Of a DNA stretch of 64,000 nucleotides, positions 37,384 to 45,508 are shown in pieces (within the stretch, counting starts at the first letter, position 1; the number at the start of each line of letters is the position of its first letter). The translations under genes and the position numbers were made by a program. Source of the DNA: Roseomonas aeriglobus (GTDB lineage: Bacteria > Pseudomonadota > Alphaproteobacteria > Sphingomonadales > Sphingomonadaceae). The stretch covers positions 2,046,001 to 2,110,000 of the forward strand of contig JAFHKN010000002.1 in NCBI GenBank assembly GCA_016937575.1, given 5' to 3'. Below the pieces are notes generated by a model. It did no database searches. It saw only the letters and a program-made list of their open reading frames with translations, and had not been told where the DNA came from.

Positions 37384-38079
37384 ATGGCCACCGGCCAGGA
37401 ACATACCGTCAAGGCGTTCGACCAGGACATCGGGCAGCTGCGCGGGCTTATCAGCCAGATGGGCGGGCTTGCCGAGGAAGCGATCGCCGATGCGATGACC
37501 GCGCTCAGCCGTGGTGATGCCGAGCTCGCCAAACAGGTCCGCGCGAAGGACAAGGCGATCGATGCGATCGAGGCGGAGGTCGAAAAGCTTGCCGTCCGCG
37601 TCATCGCGCTGCGCGCGCCGATGGCGGACGACCTGCGCGAGGTCGTCGCCGCGCTGAAAATCGCTGCCGTCATCGAACGCATCGGCGATTACGCCAAGAA
37701 CATCGCCAAGCGTGTACCCTCGATCCACACCGGCCCCGACCGGATCGAGGCGATCTCGATCCTGCCGGCAATGGCCAACCTTGCCAGCGACATGGTCCGC
37801 GACGTGCTCGACGCGTTTGCCAGCCGCGATGCCGAGGCGGCGCTGGAGGTCTGTCGCCGCGACCGCGCGCTCGACGATTTCTACAACTCGATCTTTCGCG
37901 TACTCCTGACCTTCATGGTCGAAAATCCCAAGACGATCAGCGAAGTCGCGCACCTGTTGTTCGTCGCCAAGAACCTGGAGAGGATCGGCGACCACGCGAC
38001 CAATGTCGCCGAAATGGTCTATTTCGCCGCGACCGGCAAATATCTGACCGATCGCGATAGCCTGGAGGGCCGCGCATGA
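37384..38079 (+). CDS. phoU: PhoU, phosphate-signalling negative regulator
   Basis: A 231-residue all-helical protein with two PhoU repeats, each with its acidic metal-binding motif (LKIAAVIERIGDYAKNIAKR and LLFVAKNLERIGDHATNVAE). It links Pst transporter state to PhoR so that PhoB is dephosphorylated when phosphate is plentiful. The ATG at 37384 follows an AGGAG-like ribosome site and starts the family N-terminus; the frame upstream runs back into the REPIN-like repeat. The stop overlaps the phoB ATG as ATGA. Confidence 0.95.
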   Translation: MATGQEHTVKAFDQDIGQLRGLISQMGGLAEEAIADAMTALSRGDAELAKQVRAKDKAIDAIEAEVEKLAVRVIALRAPMADDLREVVAALKIAAVIERIGDYAKNIAKRVPSIHTGPDRIEAISILPAMANLASDMVRDVLDAFASRDAEAALEVCRRDRALDDFYNSIFRVLLTFMVENPKTISEVAHLLFVAKNLERIGDHATNVAEMVYFAATGKYLTDRDSLEGRA

Positions 38080-38771
38080 GCCGCGCGACGATGCTGCTGG
38101 TCGAGGACGATCCCGCTCTCGCCGAACTGGTGTCCTGGAATTTTCGTCGCGAGGATTTCGAGGTCCGCCACACCCCCGATGGCGAGGAAGCCCTGCTGCT
38201 GGCGCGCGAGGCGACGCCCGACATCGTCCTGCTGGACTGGATGATCGAAGGGCCGATCTCAGGGCTTGAGGTCTGCCGCCAGCTGCGCCGCTCGCCCGCG
38301 ACGCAGAACGTCCCGATCATCATGCTGACCGCGCGCGGCGAGGAAGAGGACCGCGTCCGCGGGCTGGAGACCGGTGCCGACGACTATGTCACCAAGCCCT
38401 TCTCCCCGCGCGAGCTGATCGCGCGCGTCGGCGCGGTTCTTCGCCGCGTACGGCCGGCACTAGCGGGCGAGTCGCTCAGCTACGGCGATCTCGAAATGGA
38501 TACCGTCGGCCACAAGGTGAAACGCGGCGGCGAGACGATCCAGCTGGGTCCGACCGAGTTCCGCCTGCTCAAGCATTTCCTTGAGCATCCCGGCTGGGTG
38601 TTCTCGCGCGAACGCCTGCTCGATGCGGTCTGGGGGCATGATTCGGACATCGAGGCGCGGACCGTCGACGTCCACATCCGCCGCCTGCGCAAAGCGATTA
38701 ACGTCGGCGACAAGCCCGATATCATCCGAACCGTTCGCTCGGCAGGCTATGCCCTGGATTCAGGTGCCTGA
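38076..38771 (+). CDS. phoB: PhoB, phosphate-regulon response regulator
   Basis: A 231-residue OmpR-type regulator. Receiver domain with acidic pair VEDD near residues 9-12, phospho-acceptor Asp in LLDWMIEG, and TKPFSP; the C-terminal winged helix has GPTEFRLLKHFLEHPGWVFS and VDVHIRRLRKAI. It activates Pho-box promoters, probably including that of pstS in this window. It overlaps phoU by 4 bp and is the last gene of the operon. Confidence 0.96.
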   Translation: MSRATMLLVEDDPALAELVSWNFRREDFEVRHTPDGEEALLLAREATPDIVLLDWMIEGPISGLEVCRQLRRSPATQNVPIIMLTARGEEEDRVRGLETGADDYVTKPFSPRELIARVGAVLRRVRPALAGESLSYGDLEMDTVGHKVKRGGETIQLGPTEFRLLKHFLEHPGWVFSRERLLDAVWGHDSDIEARTVDVHIRRLRKAINVGDKPDIIRTVRSAGYALDSGA

Positions 38772-38880
38772 CGGTCGCGCCTGACGCAGATCAGGATCGA
38801 TCGGGAAACGAGTCATGGGGTGCGGCGTTACTGCCGCGACGCACGATTTGAGGTGCGCCCCATTTGCAAGGGACTCGATC

Positions 38881-39354
38881 ATGGCCTTCAAGACGATTCT
38901 GCTGGCGAGCGCGCTCGCCTTCGGTGGCACGGCCATCGCTCAGGACACGATGACCACGCCACCGGCCGACCCGGCCGCGCAGACCCAGACGACCACCCCG
39001 CCCCCGGCCGATCCGGCCGCACCGCCGCCGGCCGCGCCGATGACGGCGCCGCCGACCGCCGACCCTGCTGCGCCGATGGCATCGACCATGCCCGCAGCTC
39101 CGGGCGCTCCGATGACGTCCCCGGCGCCGATGCAGTCGGCGCCAATGGCTTCGGGCACGTTCTCGGGCACCGAAACCCCGGGCGGCTATCAACCGGCCAA
39201 CCCCCCGATGAGCGGCATGGCGCAGCCGGGCGTGACCCCGATCTTCCAGCCGGGACCGTCGATCGAACAGGCCTATCCGGCCCCTGCCCCGCTGCAGAGC
39301 TATCCGATCTGCAAGAAGGGTCAGACCGACAAGTGCCGCCAGCGCGGCGGCTGA
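38881..39354 (+). CDS. Pro/Ala-rich exported protein of unknown function
   Basis: A 157-residue protein with a signal peptide (MAFKTILLASALAFGGTAIA, cleavage before QDT). The mature region is low complexity, dominated by Pro, Ala, Thr and Met (repeated PPADPAA, APM), and ends in a short Cys-containing tail (SYPICKKGQTDKCRQRGG). The ATG at 38881 follows AAGGGA and begins the signal peptide. A clear terminator follows, so it is its own transcription unit downstream of phoB. Probably a periplasmic or envelope-spanning linker protein; no family recognised. Confidence 0.75.
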   Translation: MAFKTILLASALAFGGTAIAQDTMTTPPADPAAQTQTTTPPPADPAAPPPAAPMTAPPTADPAAPMASTMPAAPGAPMTSPAPMQSAPMASGTFSGTETPGGYQPANPPMSGMAQPGVTPIFQPGPSIEQAYPAPAPLQSYPICKKGQTDKCRQRGG

Positions 39355-39378
39355 TCGGCCTGAATTGACCCGTTGTGC

Positions 39379-39420
39379 GGGCGCGGCCTTCCCCCGGGAG
39401 GTCGCGCCCGTCTTGTTTTC
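39379..39420 (+). terminator. Rho-independent terminator after the Pro/Ala-rich protein gene
   Basis: GGGCGCGGCC (39379-39388) pairs with GGTCGCGCCC (39400-39409) around an 11-base loop and is followed by TCTTGTTTTC at 39411-39420. Confidence 0.8.
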
Positions 39421-39470
39421 GGCTACGAAGCGGTCAACACGGGCGCGAAGATTTGGGAGAGGACAGGCGC

Positions 39471-40367
39471 ATGACGATTTCGTTCGAGGGCAAGGTGGCG
39501 ATCGTGACCGGCGCGGGTGGCGGCCTGGGCCGCGCCTACGCGCTCGACCTCGCCCGGCGCGGCGCGAAGGTCGTCGTCAATGACCTCGGCGCCTCGCGCG
39601 ACGGTACCGGAACGTCGGACGCAGCGGCAAGGGTCGTCGCGGAAATCGAAGCGGCCGGCGGCACGGCGATGGCAAACGGCGGCAGCGTCACCGACTACGA
39701 CCAGATGGTCGATATGGTCGAGGCGACGAAGGCAGCGTGGGGTCGCGTCGATATCCTGATCAACAACGCCGGCGTTCTGCGCGACAAGAGCTTCGCCAAG
39801 ATGGAGCCGGTCGATTTCGCCTTCGTCGTCGACGTGCACCTCAACGGATCGGCGAACTGCACGAAGGCGGTATGGGACACGATGCGCGAGCAGAATTACG
39901 GTCGTATCCTGATGACCGCGTCGTCGACCGGGCTCTACGGCAACTTCGGGCAGGCGAACTACGGCGCCGCGAAACTCGGGCTCGCCGGCTTGACGAAGAC
40001 GCTGGCGATCGAAGGCGCCAAATATGGCATCCGCGTCAACACCATCGCGCCGACCGCCGGCACGCGAATGACCGAGGACCTGTTCCCGGCAGACGCGTTC
40101 GCGCTGTTCACGCCCGAGGCGGTTGCACCAGCGGCGGTCTATCTCGTCAGCGACGATGCCCCGACCAATGCCATCGTCGGTGCGGGCGCGGGCGTATTCC
40201 AGGCGGCGTATGTGACTCTCACTCCCGGCGTCGCGCTTCGCGGTGATGCCCTGTCGGCGGAGGGGATTGCGGCGCATTGGGCCGAGATCACCGACCGAAC
40301 GGGCGAAACCGTGCCGCAGTCCGGCGCGGAACAGGCGATGACGATTCTGCGGACGCTACAGGGCTGA
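39471..40367 (+). CDS. Short-chain dehydrogenase, 3-hydroxyacyl-CoA dehydrogenase-like
   Basis: A 298-residue SDR. The cofactor motif is [13 protein letters not shown] near 14-26, NNAG near 96-99, and the catalytic Ser-Tyr-Lys is seen as TASSTG followed by YGAAKLG. The [13 protein letters not shown] segment after the Rossmann start resembles the dehydrogenase part of peroxisomal multifunctional enzyme type 2, suggesting a fatty-acyl-CoA or steroid-like hydroxyl substrate. The ATG at 39471 follows a GGGAGAGG site. It stands alone after a terminator; the substrate is not certain. Confidence 0.88.
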   Translation: MTISFEGKVAIVTGAGGGLGRAYALDLARRGAKVVVNDLGASRDGTGTSDAAARVVAEIEAAGGTAMANGGSVTDYDQMVDMVEATKAAWGRVDILINNAGVLRDKSFAKMEPVDFAFVVDVHLNGSANCTKAVWDTMREQNYGRILMTASSTGLYGNFGQANYGAAKLGLAGLTKTLAIEGAKYGIRVNTIAPTAGTRMTEDLFPADAFALFTPEAVAPAAVYLVSDDAPTNAIVGAGAGVFQAAYVTLTPGVALRGDALSAEGIAAHWAEITDRTGETVPQSGAEQAMTILRTLQG

Positions 40368-40436
40368 CCCACCGTATTTGGTGTATTGATACGGCAACAC
40401 ACATCGGCTATCCTCCTGCGCAACAGGAGGAAGCCT

Positions 40437-41510
40437 ATGTACAGCGAACAGGATCTGCTGAACGCCGTCCAAGCCGGGGCGATCACGCCCGAGGCCGCGG
40501 CGGCGCTCAGGAACCACGTCGCCGCGGTGCGCGCGACGCCAACGGTGGACGAAGAACATTTCCGGCTGCTGACCGGGTTCAACGACATTTTCGTCGCCAT
40601 CGCCAGCGCGCTGTTGCTGGCCGCGGTCGGCTGGATCGGGGGCACGGTCTGGTCGCCGCTGGGTGGCGCCGCCATTGCAGTCGCGGCGTGGGGGCTCGCT
40701 GAATATTTCACCCGCCAGCGGCGCATGGCGCTGCCCAGCATCCTGCTGCTGCTCGCGTTCGTCGGCGGCGTGGCGGGAACGCTGGCCGGCGTGATTGCCG
40801 AAAACGGCGAGACACTCGAGCCCTGGCTGCAGAGCTTCTCGTCCGAGCAAGCGCAATATGCCATCGTCGGGAGCATTGCCGCCGTCATCGCCGCGCTGAC
40901 CGCCGGCGCCGCGTGGCTGCACTGGCGCCGGTTCATGGTTCCAATCACTGTCGCGGCCGGCGCGGTCGCGGTCGTCGCGGTCGCCATGGCGCTGGTGCTG
41001 GGTCTGATCCCGGGCGCGAAGGACGCCGTCTTCCCGCTGGTCTTTGTCGCAGGGCTCGGCATGTTCGCCTTTGCGATGCGCTGGGACATGAGCGACCGCG
41101 AGCGGCTGACGCGTCGCAGCGACGTCGCCTTCTGGCTGCACCTCGCCGCCGCGCCGATGATCGCGCATTCGGTGTTCAACATGCTGGGCGTCTTCGACGC
41201 CGCGATCAGCGTGCCCACCGCGCTGCTCGTCATCGCGCTCTACGTCGTCTTCGCTGCGGTCGCGCTGGCGGTCGACCGTCGCGCGCTGCTCGTGTCGAGC
41301 CTCGCCTATGTTCTCTACGCCCTCGTCTCGCTGTTCAAGACCGCTGGTGCAGTCGAACTGTCGGCGGCGTTCACCGGCCTGGTCATCGGCTCGGCGCTGC
41401 TGCTGCTCTCGGCCTTCTGGCACAAGGGTCGCGCTCTGGTCGTCGGGCTGACCGGCAGCCTGTCCGACCGCCTGCCCCCGGTGAACCAGCCGCGCATGAT
41501 GGCCGCGTAA
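40437..41510 (+). CDS. Multi-pass membrane protein, DUF2157-like
   Basis: A 357-residue inner-membrane protein. The N-terminal 45 residues are soluble (QDLLNAVQAGAITPEAAAAL), then about ten hydrophobic segments fill residues 50-340. This layout resembles DUF2157-type predicted membrane proteins, whose function is unknown. The ATG at 40437 is preceded by a strong ribosome site (AGGAGGAAGCCT). A hairpin between it and the next, convergent gene probably terminates both. Confidence 0.75.
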   Translation: MYSEQDLLNAVQAGAITPEAAAALRNHVAAVRATPTVDEEHFRLLTGFNDIFVAIASALLLAAVGWIGGTVWSPLGGAAIAVAAWGLAEYFTRQRRMALPSILLLLAFVGGVAGTLAGVIAENGETLEPWLQSFSSEQAQYAIVGSIAAVIAALTAGAAWLHWRRFMVPITVAAGAVAVVAVAMALVLGLIPGAKDAVFPLVFVAGLGMFAFAMRWDMSDRERLTRRSDVAFWLHLAAAPMIAHSVFNMLGVFDAAISVPTALLVIALYVVFAAVALAVDRRALLVSSLAYVLYALVSLFKTAGAVELSAAFTGLVIGSALLLLSAFWHKGRALVVGLTGSLSDRLPPVNQPRMMAA

Positions 41511-41532
41511 GCGGATCGAAGCGGCGGAGAAC

Positions 41533-41562
41533 ACGCCCGTCGGCCTCACGGCCGGCGGGCGT
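41533..41562. terminator. Strong hairpin between convergent genes
   Basis: A 13-bp stem (ACGCCCGTCGGCC with GGCCGGCGGGCGT, one G-T pair) with a 4-base loop TCAC, placed exactly between two converging genes. No long T tract on either side, so it is a probable bidirectional terminator by position and stability. Confidence 0.6.
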
Positions 41563-41566
41563 CGTC

Positions 41567-42172
41567 TCATCTGAGCCGGGCGATGGCGCGCGACAGGTTC
41601 GCGCGTGCCCGCGCCGCCCAGCGCTGCTGCGCCCACGGCGTCATGTACAATCGCTCGCGGTCGAGGAAACGCGCCAGAATGTCGGCACGGGCGGCGCGAT
41701 AGTCGGCTTCGGGTACATAAGAATATTCCCGCCGGATCGCCGCATCATAAGCGTCGAAGCCGGCGTCGTCGGCGCCCAGGATCGCCAGGTCGATATCGAG
41801 CAGCAGCGCGGCGTCGGGGCAGTCGCCGTCCGGCAAGCGGTGGGCGATCGTCGCCTCGATCGCCCGGATCGCACGATCGACCGAGCGCGGTTCTGCGATT
41901 GCCGCCATCTCCGCGCGGCACAGCACCGCGCTCAGTCGTTCATTGCGTCCGCCCCCGGCTTGCGGGTCGTAGATCGCGTCATGCCACAGCACGAAACCGA
42001 CCGCGGCATCGGGATCGGCAAGACCGACGCCGTCGGCCTGCGCCACCGCGAGATGGCCGAGCATCGCCATCGGATGCGCCCAGACGTGGTAGTGACGCCA
42101 GGGTTCGCCGTAGCGCGATTGAAGAGCGTCGAGCGGCGCACGCGACAGGAGCGTGCTCGCCACCCGGCTCAA
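41567..42172 (-). CDS. Predicted metal-dependent HD phosphohydrolase
   Basis: A 201-residue protein of the HD-superfamily group typified by the pattern YGEPWRHYHVWAHP...VLWHDAIYD...NERLSA. The His and His-Asp metal ligands (HYHVWAHP, LWHDAIYD) are present and a helical C-terminus follows. The start is TTG 42172, overlapping the stop of the DUF2794 gene as TTGA; GTG 42163 is the alternative. The longer upstream frame lies inside the neighbouring gene. Substrate unknown, possibly nucleotides. Confidence 0.82.
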   Translation of the reverse strand: MSRVASTLLSRAPLDALQSRYGEPWRHYHVWAHPMAMLGHLAVAQADGVGLADPDAAVGFVLWHDAIYDPQAGGGRNERLSAVLCRAEMAAIAEPRSVDRAIRAIEATIAHRLPDGDCPDAALLLDIDLAILGADDAGFDAYDAAIRREYSYVPEADYRAARADILARFLDRERLYMTPWAQQRWAARARANLSRAIARLR

Positions 42173-42513
42173 TCCTCGATCAGCTTCAGCAGCCGCCGCT
42201 CGACGGGCGCCAGGACGGGGCCGAGCTCGTGACCACGCTTCAACACTGCGCCATGCTCGCCGATCAGCGCCCATTCGCCCTGGCGGTTGCGCAGGGCCGG
42301 GCGCTTTTCGATGCGATATTCGGGCCGCTCCGCCGCGCGTCGGAAGGTCGCGAAAACGGCGGCGTCGCGGCCCAGATCGATGGCATAGTCACGCCAATGC
42401 CCCGCCGCGACCATCCGGCCATAGAGATCGAGGATGCGCGACAGCTCGGTGCGGTCGAAACCGACCTGGTTCGGCTTGGCCGAGCCTGAGGGAAAGGGGG
42501 TGACGGTGCCCAT
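42169..42513 (-). CDS. DUF2794 family protein
   Basis: A 114-residue soluble protein of a family confined largely to alphaproteobacteria, function unknown. The core QVGFDRTELSRILDLYGRMV and WRDYAIDLGRDAAVFATFRR is characteristic. The start forms a TGATG overlap with the cysE stop and its own stop overlaps the HD phosphohydrolase start, so the three are co-translated. This links the family here to cysteine biosynthesis by position only. Confidence 0.88.
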   Translation of the reverse strand: MGTVTPFPSGSAKPNQVGFDRTELSRILDLYGRMVAAGHWRDYAIDLGRDAAVFATFRRAAERPEYRIEKRPALRNRQGEWALIGEHGAVLKRGHELGPVLAPVERRLLKLIED

Positions 42514-43187
42514 CAGGCGCGGTCGCGTGTCTCTTCACCGTCGCGCAGCCCGGCCAGTTCGGCGCGCAAACCGGCCAGTTCGCGCTCGAGCTGGTCGAAC
42601 CGGGTCATGCTCGCTTCGCTCATCTCGCGGCAGGGCGTGCCATAGGGCACGAAATCGCGGCTGTACGTCTCCGCCTCGACCAGCACCGGGCGCGCCGGAA
42701 TGCCGACCATCGTCGCACCGGGAGGAACGTCCTTCGTCACGACGGCATTGGCACCGACGCGTGCGCGCGCACCCACGGTGATCGGCCCCAGCACCTGCGC
42801 GCCCGATCCGATGATCGCGCCATCCGCAAGCGTCGGGTGCCGCTTGCCCGCGACCCCATTGTCCGGGCTGGTGCCCCCCAGCGTCACGCATTGATAGATG
42901 GTGACGTCGTCACCGATCTCCGCGGTCTCCCCGATCACCGTAAAACCGTGGTCGATGAAGAAATTGCGGCCGATCTTGGCGCCGGGATGAATGTCGATCG
43001 CGGTCAGGCAGCGCGACAGATGGTTGACGAAGCGCGCCAGGAAAAACAGGTCGGCCTGGAACAGCCAGTGCGCGACGCGGTGCAGGCCCAGCGCGAGGAC
43101 GCCCGGATACAGCAGAATTTCCCAACGGGACCGGGGCGCCGGATCGCGCGCTTTGATCGAATCCAGATAATCGACGAGCCGTGACAT
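42513..43187 (-). CDS. cysE: CysE, serine O-acetyltransferase
   Basis: Acetylates L-serine to O-acetylserine, the acceptor for sulfide in cysteine synthesis. It has 224 residues. The left-handed beta-helix carries [20 protein letters not shown] with the catalytic His and [20 protein letters not shown], diagnostic of serine acetyltransferases. The shorter N-terminal domain places it with the EpsC/SrpH-like type. The extra C-terminal tail ([18 protein letters not shown]) is coiled-coil-like. First gene of a cysE, DUF2794, HD operon; divergent from a sulfite-exporter-type gene. Confidence 0.94.
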   Translation of the reverse strand: MSRLVDYLDSIKARDPAPRSRWEILLYPGVLALGLHRVAHWLFQADLFFLARFVNHLSRCLTAIDIHPGAKIGRNFFIDHGFTVIGETAEIGDDVTIYQCVTLGGTSPDNGVAGKRHPTLADGAIIGSGAQVLGPITVGARARVGANAVVTKDVPPGATMVGIPARPVLVEAETYSRDFVPYGTPCREMSEASMTRFDQLERELAGLRAELAGLRDGEETRDRA

Positions 43188-43343
43188 GGTCGTAAGCGGT
43201 CCCCTTCTCCACTGCGATGTAGGACGCAGCGCGCGTCAATGCCAGCATCGCAAACCATCGGGCTTGTCAGGATTAAAGCCTATCTGTCTTGTAGGGGTTG
43301 GCGCGCACCCTATGCTGGACAGTCAATACGACAGGGGACGTTG

Positions 43344-44108
43344 ATGTTCGAAGGGTTGGACTGGTCGGCGGTCTGGACGTTCGTCGCGGTGGGATTTGCG
43401 GCGCAGGTCGTTGACGGTGCGCTCGGCATGGCGTTCGGCGTCATCTCCAGCACGCTGCTGGTCAGCGTGCTGGGCGTGCCGCCTGCGACGGCATCGGCCG
43501 GCGTGCATCTGGTCGAGTGCTTTACGACCGGCGTGTCCGGCATCAGCCATGCGATCCACCGCAATGTCGACTGGAAGCTGTTCCTGCGACTGCTCATTCC
43601 AGGCGTGATCGGTGGCGTTACAGGCGCCTATGTCCTGACCTCGCTCGACGCGTCGGTGACACGGCCGTTTGTCATGGCGTATCTCGCCGCGATCGGTCTG
43701 TACCTTCTTTATCGCGGTCTGCGCTTTCCCGGGCACCAACATAAGGAACCGAAGATCATTGAGCCGCTGGGGCTTGCGGGCGGCTTCCTCGATGCCGCGG
43801 GTGGCGGCGGCTGGGGGCCGGTGGTCACGTCCAACCTGCTCGTTCAAGGCGCACAGCCGCGAATGACGATCGGCACGGTCAACAGCGTCGAGTTCTTCCT
43901 GACGCTGACGGTGTCGATCACCTTCATTGCGCATCTCGGATTCGCAGCGTTCACGACCGCGGTCGTCGGCCTGCTGATCGGGGGCGTCATCGCGGCCCCC
44001 TTTGGCGCGATCATCGCCAAGCGCGTGCCGACCAAGGCTCTGCTGGTCATGGTCGGCGTCGTGCTGACCGCGACGAGTGCGTTCAGCCTGTATCGGGCGT
44101 TGGTGTAA
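43344..44108 (+). CDS. TauE/SafE family membrane exporter
   Basis: A 254-residue inner-membrane protein with about eight hydrophobic segments and the repeated family motif AAQVVDGALGMAFGV near the N-terminus and GGFLDAAGGGGWGPVVTSNL after the midpoint. Members export sulfite, sulfoacetate or other organic anions. The divergent neighbour is cysE, so a sulfur role is plausible, but specificity cannot be read. The ATG at 43344 follows ACAGGGGAC; the frame upstream is intergenic. A candidate promoter TTGTAG-N16-TATGCT lies at about 43290-43317. Confidence 0.87.
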   Translation: MFEGLDWSAVWTFVAVGFAAQVVDGALGMAFGVISSTLLVSVLGVPPATASAGVHLVECFTTGVSGISHAIHRNVDWKLFLRLLIPGVIGGVTGAYVLTSLDASVTRPFVMAYLAAIGLYLLYRGLRFPGHQHKEPKIIEPLGLAGGFLDAAGGGGWGPVVTSNLLVQGAQPRMTIGTVNSVEFFLTLTVSITFIAHLGFAAFTTAVVGLLIGGVIAAPFGAIIAKRVPTKALLVMVGVVLTATSAFSLYRALV

Positions 44109-44117
44109 CCCCTTATC

Positions 44118-44213
44118 GTCACCCCCGCGAAGACGCGGGTAGATCCCGGCCGACATTTCGATTGAGAACCGAGGTGTCAGCCAGAATTGACCCCCGCCCT
44201 CCACAGGGATGAC
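44118..44213. repeat. REPIN-like palindromic element, copy 4
   Basis: A 96-bp diverged palindrome with arms GTCACCCCCGCGAAGACGCG and CCCCGCCCTCCACAGGGATG plus inner motif GTCAGCCAGAATTGAC. It lies between the convergent TauE-like and ahpD genes. Confidence 0.75.
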
Positions 44214-44230
44214 GACCGGTCAGATCAGGC

Positions 44231-44752
44231 TCACCCCAACGTGCGATGCACCGTCGCGACCGCGGTCATCACGGCGGCGATACGGACGGCGTTCTGGATC
44301 GTTTCCGCCGGCATCCCGGCCTTCTTCAGCACCGCCTCATGCGCGTCGATGCACAGGCCGCAGCCGTTCATCGCGCTGACCGCCAGGCTGAACAGCTCGA
44401 AATCGACCTTGTCGATTCCCGGTGCAGCGATGACGTTCATGCGCAGCTTTGCCGGCATGTCGGCATATTGCTTGTTCCCGGCCAGATGCGTGAAGCGATA
44501 ATAGACATTGTTCATCGCCATCACCGCAGCGGCGGCACGCGCGGCATTTGCGGCCTCCGGCGACAATTTCGGCACGCATTCGGCTTCGGCTGCATCGACC
44601 AGCGGCTTGTGGCCCGACCCGTGCGCGCAGGCCAGCAGCGTGCCATATTTGCGTTGGTCGCCCATCTGGGTTTCGTTGAGCAGCGAACCGACGTTCAGGC
44701 GGATGTCCTTGGCATAATCGGGCAGGACCGCGGCAAATTCCTTGAGGGACAT
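44231..44752 (-). CDS. ahpD: AhpD, alkylhydroperoxidase / AhpC-reducing protein
   Basis: A 173-residue carboxymuconolactone-decarboxylase-fold protein with redox motif Cys131-x-x-Cys134 in NGCGLCIDAHEAV, the spacing and position of M. tuberculosis AhpD, which reduces AhpC with dihydrolipoamide. It lies 72 bp downstream of ahpC on the same strand with a terminator-like hairpin between. No ahpF is present here, supporting AhpD as the reductant. Confidence 0.93.
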   Translation of the reverse strand: MSLKEFAAVLPDYAKDIRLNVGSLLNETQMGDQRKYGTLLACAHGSGHKPLVDAAEAECVPKLSPEAANAARAAAAVMAMNNVYYRFTHLAGNKQYADMPAKLRMNVIAAPGIDKVDFELFSLAVSAMNGCGLCIDAHEAVLKKAGMPAETIQNAVRIAAVMTAVATVHRTLG

Positions 44753-44768
44753 GAGTCTTCTCCGGGCA

Positions 44769-44806
44769 AGAAAAAGGGCGCGGCGAAGTCCTCCCTCCCC
44801 GCGCCC
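44769..44806 (-). terminator. Terminator hairpin between ahpC and ahpD
   Basis: On the minus strand GGGCGCGG (44806-44799) pairs with CCGCGCCC (44783-44776) and is followed by TTTTTC at 44775-44770. It lies within the ahpC-ahpD gap and may be a partial terminator that sets ahpD below ahpC. Confidence 0.75.
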
Positions 44807-44824
44807 CGAATTTAAGTAAAGACC

Positions 44825-45367
44825 TTAGGCGGCGATCTTCAGGACGTCGTCGCCCTTGTTCCAGTTGCACGGGCACAGTTCGTCGGTCTGAAGAGCGTCG
44901 AGCACGCGCAGCGTTTCGGCCGGGTTGCGACCGACGTTCAGGCCATTGACCTGCACCGCCTGGATCACATTGTCCGGATCGATGATGAAGGTCGCGCGAT
45001 AGGCGACATGCTCGTTCGCATCGAGAATGCCCAGCGCCTTGGCCAGCACCGCGCCGTTGTCCGCGATCCACGGGAAATCGGCCGCGGCCAGATCCGGATC
45101 CGACTTGCGCCACGCCAGATGGACATGGGCCGTGTCGGTCGAGGCACCGATCAGCACGGCGTCGCGGTCTTCGAAATCATCCTTCAGGCCGGCATAGCCG
45201 ACGATCTCGGTCGGGCAGACGAAGGTGAAGTCCTTCGGCCAATAGAACAGGACCTTCCACTTGCCGGGGAAGCTGTCGTGGCTGATCGTTTCGCCAGCCG
45301 GCAAAGCGTCGGTGCCCTGCTGGACGGGAACGGTAAATTCGGGGAGCTTGTCGCCGACGGTAAGCAT
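44825..45367 (-). CDS. ahpC: AhpC, 2-Cys peroxiredoxin
   Basis: Reduces hydrogen peroxide, organic hydroperoxides and peroxynitrite. It has 180 residues; peroxidatic Cys51 in FVCPTEI and C-terminal resolving cysteines Cys165 and Cys167 in ELCPCNWNKGDD. The three-cysteine arrangement is that of mycobacterial AhpC, which pairs with AhpD, as here. It is divergent from oxyR across 141 bp, so induction by OxyR is expected. Confidence 0.95.
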   Translation of the reverse strand: MLTVGDKLPEFTVPVQQGTDALPAGETISHDSFPGKWKVLFYWPKDFTFVCPTEIVGYAGLKDDFEDRDAVLIGASTDTAHVHLAWRKSDPDLAAADFPWIADNGAVLAKALGILDANEHVAYRATFIIDPDNVIQAVQVNGLNVGRNPAETLRVLDALQTDELCPCNWNKGDDVLKIAA

Positions 45368-45508
45368 GTCTGCTTCCTCTGATTATGGTTGGGGGGTCGC
45401 GGTCCGTTTGCCGCGTTGCAGCATGTTATGGGTGCGGTGCAGCACAAAGGCAAATCGATTATGGCCGTTATGTTTGATCGGACGGTCCGATGAGCCTAGA
45501 GCGTCCCG
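45368..45508. promoter_or_regulatory. Divergent ahpC/oxyR control region
   Basis: A 141-bp region between ahpC and oxyR start codons. It should hold both promoters and an OxyR site. An AT-richer segment with a repeated TTATG motif (ATCGATTATGGCCGTTATG, about 45457-45475) is the best candidate; a full four-half-site OxyR consensus is not evident by eye. Confidence 0.4.
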
